Shown here one piece after another: positions 1 through 7,223 of a DNA stretch of 63,146 nucleotides. Within the stretch, counting starts at the first letter, position 1; each line of letters starts with the position of its first letter. Where the stretch lies: NCBI GenBank assembly GCA_964475205.1, contig CAYYVQ010000012.1, positions 1-63,146 on the forward strand. Reading direction: 5' to 3'. The position numbers and the translations under genes were made by a program. Below the pieces are notes generated by a model. It saw only the letters and a list, made by a program, of their open reading frames with translations. It ran no database searches and was not told the DNA's origin. The DNA comes from CAYSRM01 sp964475205 (GTDB taxonomy: Bacteria; Verrucomicrobiota; Kiritimatiellia; UBA8416; CAYSRM01).

Positions 1-128
1 TTGGCTGTTGGATATTGAGAATGCACTTGGAGATACGCTCGAATTGCTTAAGTTATTGCCATTAGGTTTCGACCCACACTGCCAATACTCTGAACCGTTT
101 CTGCTCGAAAAAGTGTGAGAAATGCGGT
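1..128 (-). repeat. Family C repeat, partial copy at window edge
   Basis: From about base 67 to 128 this matches, in reverse complement, the left part of the copy at 9352-9611 (the segment with TTTTTCGAGCAGAAA and the bases around TATTGGCAGTGTGGGTCGAA). Before base 67 the two copies diverge. The inner end carries GTGTGAGAAATGCGG, a variant of the end shared with family A. It touches the stop codon of the next gene. Confidence 0.75.
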
Positions 129-1091
129 TTAAACTGCCTCAATGCAGCTCGGGGGCTTACACGCGATATTGTAGGTTACGCTTACGACACCCTGAACGTT
201 GTTGACTATCCGGTCCGCGATACGCCGCAGGGTCGTAAACGGCAATTCCGTGGGTGTCGCGCTAACTGCATCGGTACTTTCCCAGCAGCGAACTTCGATT
301 TGCCCGCCGAAATCCCGTTTCCCGTCACGCACACCGGTTACCTTGTCTTCGTGAAGTATTGCCATGTACTGGAAGGCGCCCGAGTCTGCCAGTTCTTCTT
401 CTACGATGGACGTGGCCTGGCGCACAATTGCGATTCGTTCACGCGTTACTTCGCCGATCAACCGCGCAGCCAGCGCCGGTCCCGGAAACGGCGGACGTTC
501 GCTGATTTCCGAACGGAGTCCAAGCGCCCGCGCGATTTCACGGATGGCAGGTTTCCGCAACGTTATAATGGGTTCCAGCACCTTGTAGCCGAAAGCTTCC
601 TCAGGATCGATACCAATCTGTTCGAAAACGTTGTGCTGCCGTTTAACCCCGGCGGCAGTCTCCATGATATCGGTGTAGTTCGTTCCCTGGAGCAGGACAG
701 AGGCGCCGCTGGTTTTTACAAGGTTGGCGAATACGTCCTTGTAGAACACCTGCGTAATACCTTTTTCGCGTTTTTCTTCAGGATCTGTAATGCCTTCCAA
801 TGCGGCAAAAAACTTGTCGCTGGCATCTACGACTTCGACTGGAACACCGAGTTCGTCGAACCATTCCACCACGTGTTGTGCTTCGTTTTCACGCATGAGC
901 CCGTTCTCTATGAAATAGGTCTTTAGCCGGTCGCCAAGCGCCCTGTGCGCCAGCAGTGTTACTACGGCCGAATCCACACCGCCGGAAAGCGCGCTGATAG
1001 CAATCGCGCCTTCGGCAGCCTCACGAATAGCTTCTACCTGCGATTCAATGAACTGTTCGGTATCCAGCGCTTCCAGTGTAATCTCTTCCAT
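129..1091 (-). CDS. guaA: GMP synthase-type ATP pyrophosphatase subunit
   Basis: This 320-residue protein matches the ATP-PPase plus dimerisation part of GMP synthase, which adenylates XMP and aminates it to GMP. The PP-loop SGGVDS lies near residue 36, NGLMRENE follows, and RPPFPGP and the C-terminal KPPSCIEA correspond to the GuaA motifs RHPFPGP and KPPATIEW. The class I glutaminase domain of ordinary fused GuaA is absent. The protein therefore needs a separate amidotransferase, as in archaeal two-subunit enzymes, or free ammonia. AAGGAG precedes the ATG, which starts two bases after the stop of the hisF remnant. The TAA stop lies at the end of a family C repeat. A role in another ATP-PPase amidation pathway cannot be excluded, because the adjacent gene is hisF-like. 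Confidence 0.82.
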   Translation of the reverse strand: MEEITLEALDTEQFIESQVEAIREAAEGAIAISALSGGVDSAVVTLLAHRALGDRLKTYFIENGLMRENEAQHVVEWFDELGVPVEVVDASDKFFAALEGITDPEEKREKGITQVFYKDVFANLVKTSGASVLLQGTNYTDIMETAAGVKRQHNVFEQIGIDPEEAFGYKVLEPIITLRKPAIREIARALGLRSEISERPPFPGPALAARLIGEVTRERIAIVRQATSIVEEELADSGAFQYMAILHEDKVTGVRDGKRDFGGQIEVRCWESTDAVSATPTELPFTTLRRIADRIVNNVQGVVSVTYNIACKPPSCIEAV

Positions 1092-1093
1092 AA

Positions 1094-1510
1094 CTACTCC
1101 TTCTCTATATTTGTGACGGGTACGCCGTTATCTCGAAGGTAACGCTTCAGTTCCCGTATGCCTATCACGTTAAAATGAAACACAGACGCTGCCAGTAGGA
1201 TCGTTGCTCCCGCGTTTGCGGCTTCGCGAAAATGTTCCAATGTTCCGGCGCCGCCATGCCACCATCTCGGCGCTGGTAGTCTCGGCTATCATGCGTATCA
1301 GCGGCAGGTCATAGCCCGTGCGAACGCCGTCCGTCGATTTGCTCGTTGGCAGAATACAAGTTACACCGTAGCCGTCGATACGTTTAATCCATTCCAACGT
1401 GTCGGTTCCGGTCGCAGTGCGTCCGCCGTCGATATAAACCTCGTATGGCAACCCTTTCCACGCTTTTCCGCCCGATGGCGGAGCGGCAACTACGAAATCC
1501 TTTGAGAAAT
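1094..1510 (-). pseudogene. hisF: hisF remnant (imidazole glycerol phosphate synthase cyclase), frameshifted
   Basis: Two reading frames together give the C-terminal half of HisF. The first has EVYIDGGRTATG, then DGVRTGYD, and runs to AETTSAEMV. The second continues as GGAGTLEHFREAANAG and LAASVFHFNVIGIRELKRYL, ending in TAG at 1094. The break is in the SGGAG phosphate-binding loop near 1255, where two bases of the Ser codon seem to be missing. The N-terminal half of the barrel is not present upstream; instead there is sequence resembling the ends of the family A repeat near 1498-1515. The gene is therefore both truncated and frameshifted. It sits two bases from guaA, so the pair was probably once co-transcribed. 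Confidence 0.8.
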
Positions 1511-1716
1511 ATTGAGGAATCTTAACCTGATAAGGAAATGTTTGAAACAAGAAAAACGCCAAGCAATCAGGCCATTCGGGGTCACGTCTTCACATTTCAC
1601 ATTGGAGCTTTGCAAGGCATCCGAAATACCGTCACGCAGATATTTATCTCCCGGCTTCAAACCAGGGGTGCAGGCGCCGCGCGCGATCCGCGCCCGGCGC
1701 TGGAATAAGGCGTGTT

Positions 1717-1898
1717 TAGCCCGCATATCTCACGGAATTTCGTAGCGAGAGCGTGGAGAGTGCTCCTGCGGGGGTTCAAATTGGTAAAACGCCGGAGCAG
1801 GCGTATAGAAATACTGCAATCTGGCGTTTTGGCAATTCGTGCCCTCGTAGTGGCGCTATCCGTGCTCGCAGCAGGAATTTTGTGAGATATGCGGGTTA
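1717..1898. mobile_element. Family A MITE-like element, full copy (182 bp)
   Basis: The ends TAGCCCGCATATCTCAC (1717-1733) and GTGAGATATGCGGGTTA (1882-1898) are inverted repeats bounded by TA. The interior matches the copy at 4750-4932 in opposite orientation with only scattered differences. It also contains a near-inverted pair of AAAACGCC and GGCGTTTT. There is no coding capacity, which fits a non-autonomous element with TA target duplication. Confidence 0.85.
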
Positions 1899-1903
1899 GC
1901 CGG

Positions 1904-2161
1904 TCAACCTTTGGATATCTTCATTTTTTCAGCGGGTTTTCTTCCGTGTCGGTTGCCAACTTTCATTGCAACTAGAACCCCACCCGCGAATCCAAGCAGC
2001 AGCGTCAGGGCCAACAGAGCCGCTACAGGCATAGAAACTGTCACGAAAAGCAGCCGCGTGTCGACCATCTCTCTGTTCTGAAGTATCAGAACAATGGCAA
2101 GAATCGCCAGGATCATCAGGACAATGAGCTTTAATTTTGGTGTGATAGCTTTAATTTTCAT
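1904..2161 (-). CDS. LapA-domain (DUF1049-like) small membrane protein
   Basis: An 85-residue protein with two hydrophobic segments (about residues 11-28 and 42-64) separated by QNREMVDTRLLFVTVSMP. This layout is characteristic of the LapA/DUF1049 family: an NxxxV-type turn after the first helix, a short beta region, a second helix and a basic tail. Family members are inner-membrane proteins linked to lipopolysaccharide assembly in Proteobacteria; the role here is unknown. No clear ribosome binding site is visible before the ATG. A family B repeat end lies just upstream, near 2176-2195, and a family A element ends six bases from the stop. Confidence 0.7.
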   Translation of the reverse strand: MKIKAITPKLKLIVLMILAILAIVLILQNREMVDTRLLFVTVSMPVAALLALTLLLGFAGGVLVAMKVGNRHGRKPAEKMKISKG

Positions 2162-2175
2162 TTTTAATGATAAGT

Positions 2176-2195
2176 TTAATCTGATCTATTCATCA
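2176..2195. repeat. Family B repeat end fragment
   Basis: AATCTGATCTATTCATCAAC resembles the family B terminal sequence (consensus ACCTGATCTATTCATCAAC). No opposite end was recognised nearby. The rest of 2162-2399 holds no gene that I can support. Confidence 0.5.
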
Positions 2196-2399
2196 ACTTT
2201 TCGAGATAATATTCAAGTCGTTTGCTGATATTTTTTACCGCCCATTACATTGATAACATGGATTCCTTTTTATATCCATCATTCTCCGTGGTTAAATTTT
2301 TTCTTCATTGCAACTTAGGTCAGTTCCAGAAATTCCACAATAGGGCGTCCCCTTATTCCCGTGTTCGAAAATCCGCACACATGAATTTGATAGATCAGA

Positions 2400-3089
2400 C
2401 TAGCGTCTGCGCATCAGCGCGACATTCTTAGCCGGTATCTCGCATTCCCAGTCAAAACGGGCTGCCAGATACCGAAGCGTCTCCTCCCGATAAAACACTA
2501 CATGGGTTGAGTCACGGCGGTAATGCCAATTTGCGAAGCGGTTGTCGTCGGTCTGGAAGCAAGTCATAATTCCGAGCAGGCCGCCGGGGCGCAAAAGACG
2601 ATTCAGGGTTTTAAACTCGGCGGCTGGACGGTGGAAATGCTCGGCGACCTCGGTGCAGGTAATAAAATCGTAGGTACGTTCCAGCGCAGAGATATTTGGA
2701 TAAAATAACGGGTCGTAAAGCTGCATTCGATGCCCGGCTTCCGTCAGCATGCTCGCCAGCGCTGGTCCGCAGCCGCATCCGTAGTCGAGTCCTTCCGACC
2801 CGGGCGCGATCCTTTCAAGCAACGGGGTGGCCAACCTGTCCAGAAAACGCCGGTAAGCCGGATCCTCTGTGCTATTGCAATGTAAGCGATAGCAATTCGA
2901 TTCCGTAGTCGGATCCGGGAGTTGCCCTGCTGCGATAAATGTGGCCCTACAGTTCCGGCAGCGCCAGTAGTCTTTACCGTTGATGCGCTGGAAATGATGC
3001 GACAGGGATGAAAGGCATACTGGACATCCCGGCGTCCGCTGTTTTGGAATCTTTTTAATATCGACACACTTTCGGCCCGGTGCGGCCAT
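2400..3089 (-). CDS. Class I SAM-dependent methyltransferase with N-terminal zinc ribbon
   Basis: I start this protein at the ATG at 3089 (229 residues), three bases after the prfC stop, rather than at the upstream in-frame codon inside prfC. The N-terminus has two Cys pairs, CPVC and CRNC, spaced like a zinc ribbon. They are followed by the SAM-binding glycine motif LDYGCGCG, an acidic strand (YDFITCTEVAEHF) and LLRPGGLLGIMT, the usual order of a Methyltransf_23-type domain. The target cannot be told from sequence; proteins of this design are often found in cell-surface or small-molecule clusters. The spacing suggests translational coupling to prfC. Confidence 0.75.
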   Translation of the reverse strand: MAAPGRKCVDIKKIPKQRTPGCPVCLSSLSHHFQRINGKDYWRCRNCRATFIAAGQLPDPTTESNCYRLHCNSTEDPAYRRFLDRLATPLLERIAPGSEGLDYGCGCGPALASMLTEAGHRMQLYDPLFYPNISALERTYDFITCTEVAEHFHRPAAEFKTLNRLLRPGGLLGIMTCFQTDDNRFANWHYRRDSTHVVFYREETLRYLAARFDWECEIPAKNVALMRRR

Positions 3090-3091
3090 AA

Positions 3092-4735
3092 CTACAAACG
3101 TTCGGCTGTTGCGCGCCCGCCCGTTGAGGATGAATCGCAACCGGTCTTGCAGTGGGGTTTATCGCTGAGCCGGACATCCGGATTTTTTTCTTCGCAATAT
3201 CCGAGCCCCCAGTTGTCCGTGAATAAGACAACGTTTCGCCCATGGTCGTCTTTTGCCAGGCGGGCTCCGTAGGGTAAAATCAAAGTATCCACATCCTTGT
3301 CCGGGTCCAGCCATCGAACCATAGTCCAGGGAACCCTTTCGATGCGGGATTCGGCCCCATACTCGCTTTCGAGACGATATTTGACAATCTCGAACTGTAG
3401 CGGCCCTACCGCGCCCAGCAGCGAGAGCTTTCGAGCCTCATCCGGCAGCTCATAGCGCTGAATCACGCCCTCCTGCAGGAGCTGGTCGAGTCCCTTGTAA
3501 TACCGCTTGAAAGCGGAGGGCGCGGGATTTGCAATCGTCGCAAAGCATTCCGGAGCAAACCGGGGAATTTCGTCGTAGACAATCTTCGGGTCCTCGGTCA
3601 GCGTATCGCCGATAGCAAAGGTGTCCTTGCCCACTATGCCGACGACGTCACCGGGAAAGGCTTCGTCGATGGTTTCGCGGTCCTGTCCGAACATTTTCGT
3701 CGCGCCAGCGAGGCGTATGGTCTTGCCAGTGCGAACATGCAACGCCTGCATATCACGCTCGAAGCGGCCCGATGCAACTCTAACAAAGGCTACGCGGTCG
3801 CGATGGCGCGGATCCATATTGGCCTGTATTTTGAACACAAAACCCGAAAAAGCCGGATGTTCGGGCGTTATTGTTTCTCCAGCGCAGGACCGGCGCGGAC
3901 CCGGCGCTCGGGAGCAGTCCAGAAAGCCGTCCAGCAGCAACTGAACTCCAAAATTGTTCAGCGCGCTGCCGAAATAAACCGGAGTAGTTTTGCCCGCCAC
4001 CACCGCATCTGGATCGAATCGGCAGCCCGCGCCGTCGAGCATAGCCACCTCTTCGCAAACTGTACTGTGCACGTTTTCTCTTAGCCTTTCGCGAACGGAA
4101 GCATCCGACAGGTCCGCGGTGGCCAGCGGCGCGCGGTAGGAGCCGCCGGGAGTTCGTTCGTAGAAGTGCGCAAGCCTGGTTCGGCGGTCCCATACACCCT
4201 TGAAGTCGAGGCCATCGCCAAGCGGCCAGTTCACTGGATAAGCCCCAATTCCGAGAACCCGCTCCAGTTCGTCGAGAAGTTCCAACGGATCGCGCGCCGG
4301 GCGATCCATCTTGTTCATGAACGTGAAAATTGGAACCCTTCTCTGCCGGCACACCTCAAACAGCTTGCGCGTCTGGTCCTCAATGCCTTTTCCAGCGTCG
4401 ATCACCATTACCGCGGCGTCTACTGCTGTCAGCACCCGGTAAGTGTCTTCCGAGAAATCCCGGTGCCCCGGCGTGTCCAGAAGATTAACTCGGAAGCCTC
4501 GATAGTCAAACTGGAGCACTGTCGAACTGACCGAAATGCCGCGTTGCTTCTCAAGCTCCATCCAGTCGGAAGTCGTTGTCCGCTGATTCTTGCGGGCCGT
4601 GACAGAACCGGCCAGGTTTACCGCTCCGCCGTAGAGCAGAAATTTTTCCGTCAAAGTGGTCTTTCCGGCGTCGGGGTGCGACACTATCGCGAAAGTGCGG
4701 CGCCGGGCAATCTCTTTTTTAAGTTGTCGTTCCAT
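3092..4735 (-). CDS. prfC: Peptide chain release factor 3
   Basis: A 547-residue translational GTPase that releases RF1/RF2 after termination. The G1 motif is SHPDAGKTT, switch II is DTPGHRDFSEDTYR, and NKMDRPARDP is the base-recognition motif with the RF3-specific RPARDP. GSVTARKN and the C-terminal RYELPDEARKLSLLGAVGPLQFE are also typical of RF3. An upstream in-frame start would add residues encoded by a repeat, so I prefer the ATG at 4735 (MERQLKKEI). A family A element ends only about 14 bases upstream of this start, and no good Shine-Dalgarno sequence remains. The native leader has probably been replaced. The C-terminus extends about 20 residues beyond the usual end. Confidence 0.93.
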   Translation of the reverse strand: MERQLKKEIARRRTFAIVSHPDAGKTTLTEKFLLYGGAVNLAGSVTARKNQRTTTSDWMELEKQRGISVSSTVLQFDYRGFRVNLLDTPGHRDFSEDTYRVLTAVDAAVMVIDAGKGIEDQTRKLFEVCRQRRVPIFTFMNKMDRPARDPLELLDELERVLGIGAYPVNWPLGDGLDFKGVWDRRTRLAHFYERTPGGSYRAPLATADLSDASVRERLRENVHSTVCEEVAMLDGAGCRFDPDAVVAGKTTPVYFGSALNNFGVQLLLDGFLDCSRAPGPRRSCAGETITPEHPAFSGFVFKIQANMDPRHRDRVAFVRVASGRFERDMQALHVRTGKTIRLAGATKMFGQDRETIDEAFPGDVVGIVGKDTFAIGDTLTEDPKIVYDEIPRFAPECFATIANPAPSAFKRYYKGLDQLLQEGVIQRYELPDEARKLSLLGAVGPLQFEIVKYRLESEYGAESRIERVPWTMVRWLDPDKDVDTLILPYGARLAKDDHGRNVVLFTDNWGLGYCEEKNPDVRLSDKPHCKTGCDSSSTGGRATAERL

Positions 4736-4749
4736 TGAAAGCGTATTTC

Positions 4750-4932
4750 TAGCCCGCATATCTCACAAAATTCCTGCTGCGAGCGCAAATAGCACCACTG
4801 CGAGGGCACGAATTGGAAAACGCCAGATTGCAGTATGTCTATACGCCTGCTCCGGCGTTTTACCAATTTGCACCCCCGCAGGAGCACTCTCCACGCTCTC
4901 GCTACGAAATTCCGCGAGATATGCGGGCTCTA
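4750..4932. mobile_element. Family A MITE-like element, full copy, directly upstream of prfC
   Basis: The left end is TAGCCCGCATATCTCAC (4750-4766) and the right end GAGATATGCGGGCTCTA (4916-4932). The interior is the reverse complement of the 1717-1898 copy. It abuts the family B element starting at 4931, so two different elements stand head to tail between prfC and the next gene. Confidence 0.85.
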
Positions 4933-5111
4933 GCCTGATTTATTCATGAACAATCTACTGCGAGCACACATGTCACGACATCTCAATGACTTGTCTTGAA
5001 AGCCGACCTCGGAGTGTTCTAACGCGCCTTCGCCCGGCTTCCTGCTACAATCCCTTGATCTGCCGCAACCTGTGCACTCTCCCAACGAAGGTTCATGAAT
5101 AAGTCAGGCTA
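4931..5111. mobile_element. Family B MITE-like element, full copy (181 bp)
   Basis: The ends TAGCCTGATTTATTCATGAA and TTCATGAATAAGTCAGGCTA form an almost perfect inverted repeat bounded by TA. There is no open frame. The left about 125 bp are homologous to 58864-58990 (shared landmarks CATGTCAC, CATCTCAA, CCCGGCT and TTGATCT). Bases 5112-5360 hold no further gene; GAATTATTCATGAAAA near 5186 is a loose match to the same end. Confidence 0.8.
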
Positions 5112-5377
5112 GTGATGTAAAATGTTGGAAAAGCGTTCACCATATGAACTTATAGTGGGACATTACAAGACGATTCCTTCCGACTGAATTATTCATGAAA
5201 AACACTAAACCAGTTGTAAGTTGTTGTGCCGGTAGGTGTATCGAGCAGAGAAAGAGTGGCGCGGCAAAACTTTTTGTATTCGCTGCCCCGAATATTTTTT
5301 AATTAAAGACAACCATAGAGAACTGTGTTAGAGTTAATGGCGTCTATGAACTTTAACACACAATGGAGAAGACTCGA

Positions 5378-5596
5378 ATGGGTTTGATGGACAGGCTTTT
5401 AGGGAAGAAAAAACAGGAAGACGAAAAGCAGCAACCCGGTTTTGAACAGGAACCAACCGCCCCTGCCGACAGCGAGGAAACCACGCCGAAACGTTCCGAA
5501 CAGGAACAGGTTGCGCAAGAAATGCGCAAAAAAGAAAAAAGGAAACGCAGCAAAGAGCGCAAGAAGAAAAAGAAACGTAAACGGAAGAGAAGCTGA
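5378..5596 (+). CDS. Small protein with Lys/Arg-rich tail, unknown
   Basis: A 72-residue protein starting MGLMDRLLGKK. I chose this ATG because GGAGAAG lies seven bases upstream; an upstream ATG at 5363 lacks such a site. The first ten residues could form an amphipathic helix. The middle is Gln/Glu/Pro-rich, and the last 22 residues are almost only Lys, Arg, Glu and Ser. The tail suggests nucleic-acid or membrane-phosphate contact, but the composition is too simple to assign a family. Its position between two repeat blocks and the clear ribosome binding site argue that it is expressed. An antisense frame over the same bases is hydrophobic and is rejected. Confidence 0.5.
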   Translation: MGLMDRLLGKKKQEDEKQQPGFEQEPTAPADSEETTPKRSEQEQVAQEMRKKEKRKRSKERKKKKKRKRKRS

Positions 5597-5597
5597 A

Positions 5598-5690
5598 TAG
5601 CCTGATTTATTCATCAACTCTTAGATTACTTTGGCGCAACAAGTTGCGCCAAAGACGTGACGCGAGCTGCCAGGTCGGCTCGCGAAGGCG
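5598..5690. repeat. Family B-related repeat with perfect palindrome
   Basis: TAGCCTGATTTATTCATCAA starts one base after the stop of the Lys-rich gene. It is followed by a perfect inverted repeat, CTTTGGCGCAAC / GTTGCGCCAAAG (5629-5654), and then ACGTGACG. The same order (end, GGCGCAAC palindrome, ACGTGGCG) occurs at 13904-14021. The right end was not found. Confidence 0.65.
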
Positions 5691-5770
5691 GCATCACCCC
5701 GTTTGGCTGCGGCAGGCACAACCAAAGCAATTGCCCAGTGCAATATTATTGATAATTCGCAGGGCTCATT

Positions 5771-7003
5771 TCATTCGCCTGCTGAAGGGTTCGTAACCCG
5801 CCCCATAAAGAGAATGCTTTCTGAAACAGTATCGCGGATGATGAAGAAAAAAGGATGGTCCGCCTTAAATACGGTTGGTTCGGGCTGTATTGAGGTCGTG
5901 GCAAATGCAATGCCGGTGGCCGCTGCGGCTTCGGTTCCTTTTTCATTCACATCTACAAATGCCTTATGAACAGCCGCTGCGATATACAGATTCCGGGTTC
6001 CGTCAATGCCCGAAAAGTCGGCTTTAGGAAGAAAAGCTGTCTTCATTCCCATATCGGAAAGCGTCTTTTCAAGCCGGAATCTTGATGAAACTTTGAACCG
6101 GGGCAGATAAAGATCAACCTGGCGGGGTTTTAGGTTGCGCAGATACTTGTCCAGGTTGTCCTGTAGTTGCTTTTCAACCATGGGCAGCGCTCCGAGCTCG
6201 CGAGGAAGAACTATGACCATCTGAACCTGTCTGCCACGATATGGTATTGCCAGGACCTGGACTTTACTGGTTTCGTAGTAACTGAACTGTCCGGTCTGCT
6301 TCATGATCGGCGTTTTTATTTCGCCTTCCTTTCCAAGGCGAAATGGAAGGTCCCGGGTTTTGTTTTCGGAAAAACTGTTCTGCCATTTGCCCCTGAAATA
6401 TATGGCGTTGGCCAGAACAAGCCGGGCCATACTGTCAATTGCGCCTGGTGGTATGAGATCCTTGATTTTATCCCGGGTTTTATCCGCGACCCACTTGTTT
6501 ATAGTCTGCCGGCTCTTTTCAGGGTTCTTCCTGTAATCGACAGCCTGGACATTTGTATCGTAATAATTATTCATTACTTTCAGATACTCTTTTCGAAGAG
6601 GATATCCTTCCTGCGGCCATAAAGAATTGGCTACAGACAATTCAATCACTTCCTGTTTCTCCAGTTTGGTGAGCCTGGCGCTCAAATCCTTGAAAGCCGG
6701 GTGCAGTTTTTCTTCAGGCAGCGAAAAATGAAGCGTCTGTCTCATTTCTTCTGCAGTCTCTTCTTTCGCGCCTGCATATGCCATGGCAAAAGCCGCAGAA
6801 ATGCTATATGGCGAGAAGAAAAGATTTCCCTCCTGCTCCTTGAGATCGGAGTACAAATCAAGAGCGAAAGCGGTGTTGTTGTCTGAAAGTTCTTTGACGT
6901 CCTTTTCAGTTTTCGCGAACGAAAAGGCCGGACCCGCCGTACACAGGACAAGAAAACAAAAGCTTATCGTTCCAAAAAATGAAAACGGATCTATAATCTT
7001 CAT
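5771..7003 (-). CDS. Secreted serpin (serine protease inhibitor)
   Basis: A 410-residue serpin-family protein (I4). AAAGGAG lies nine bases before the ATG at 7003, so I reject the longer frame. Residues 1-30 form a signal peptide (hydrophobic core FGTISFCFLVLCTAG), predicting export to the periplasm or outside. Serpin landmarks include NLFFSPYSISAAFAMAYAGA, NSLWPQ, LVLANAIYFRGKW, VDLYLPRF and HPFFFIIRD. The reactive-centre hinge EKGTEAAAATG has the small residues needed for loop insertion, so it should be inhibitory. By hinge counting P1-P1' is Thr370-Ser371, suggesting an elastase- or subtilisin-like target. Bacterial serpins are uncommon. The target protease is not identifiable here. Confidence 0.93.
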   Translation of the reverse strand: MKIIDPFSFFGTISFCFLVLCTAGPAFSFAKTEKDVKELSDNNTAFALDLYSDLKEQEGNLFFSPYSISAAFAMAYAGAKEETAEEMRQTLHFSLPEEKLHPAFKDLSARLTKLEKQEVIELSVANSLWPQEGYPLRKEYLKVMNNYYDTNVQAVDYRKNPEKSRQTINKWVADKTRDKIKDLIPPGAIDSMARLVLANAIYFRGKWQNSFSENKTRDLPFRLGKEGEIKTPIMKQTGQFSYYETSKVQVLAIPYRGRQVQMVIVLPRELGALPMVEKQLQDNLDKYLRNLKPRQVDLYLPRFKVSSRFRLEKTLSDMGMKTAFLPKADFSGIDGTRNLYIAAAVHKAFVDVNEKGTEAAAATGIAFATTSIQPEPTVFKADHPFFFIIRDTVSESILFMGRVTNPSAGE

Positions 7004-7105
7004 ATTACATACTCCTTTGTGACCGCATGGTTCCTTTGCTTGCAGCCTGAAGAAACGATGAAACTGCAAGCGTTTTTTGTCAAGAACTCAAAGGCGTGTT
7101 GTCAA

Positions 7106-7125
7106 AATATCACACCGGTGATATT
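7106..7125. promoter_or_regulatory. 20-bp perfect inverted repeat, possible operator
   Basis: AATATCAC-ACCG-GTGATATT is a perfect 8-bp dyad in the intergenic region between the divergent serpin and proB genes. Its size and placement fit a dimeric repressor site, but no regulator gene is nearby. Confidence 0.35.
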
Positions 7126-7137
7126 CGGACAACAGGC

Positions 7138-7163
7138 GCCGGAACCCGGACCGGCTTTTTTCC
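7138..7163 (+). terminator. GC hairpin followed by T run in the proB leader region
   Basis: GCCGG (7138-7142) pairs with CCGGC (7151-7155), followed by TTTTTT. It resembles an intrinsic terminator reading rightwards. It lies upstream of the putative proB promoter, so it may only insulate proB from upstream transcription. Confidence 0.35.
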
Positions 7164-7164
7164 G

Positions 7165-7193
7165 TTGTATAGCCGGCATACTTTCACTATATA
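7165..7193 (+). promoter_or_regulatory. Putative sigma-70 promoter for proB-proA
   Basis: TTGTAT (7165-7170) and TATATA (7188-7193) are separated by 17 bases and lie about 30 bases before the proB ATG. Each hexamer matches consensus at about four of six positions. Confidence 0.3.
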
Positions 7194-7223
7194 TACCAAG
7201 GATTTGACTGATACAGGAAGAGC

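Noticed and set aside
5353..5562. Hydrophobic minus-strand frame opposite the Lys-rich small protein
   Set aside because: Its composition is the mirror of the AAA/AAG-rich plus-strand gene; the plus strand has the ribosome binding site.
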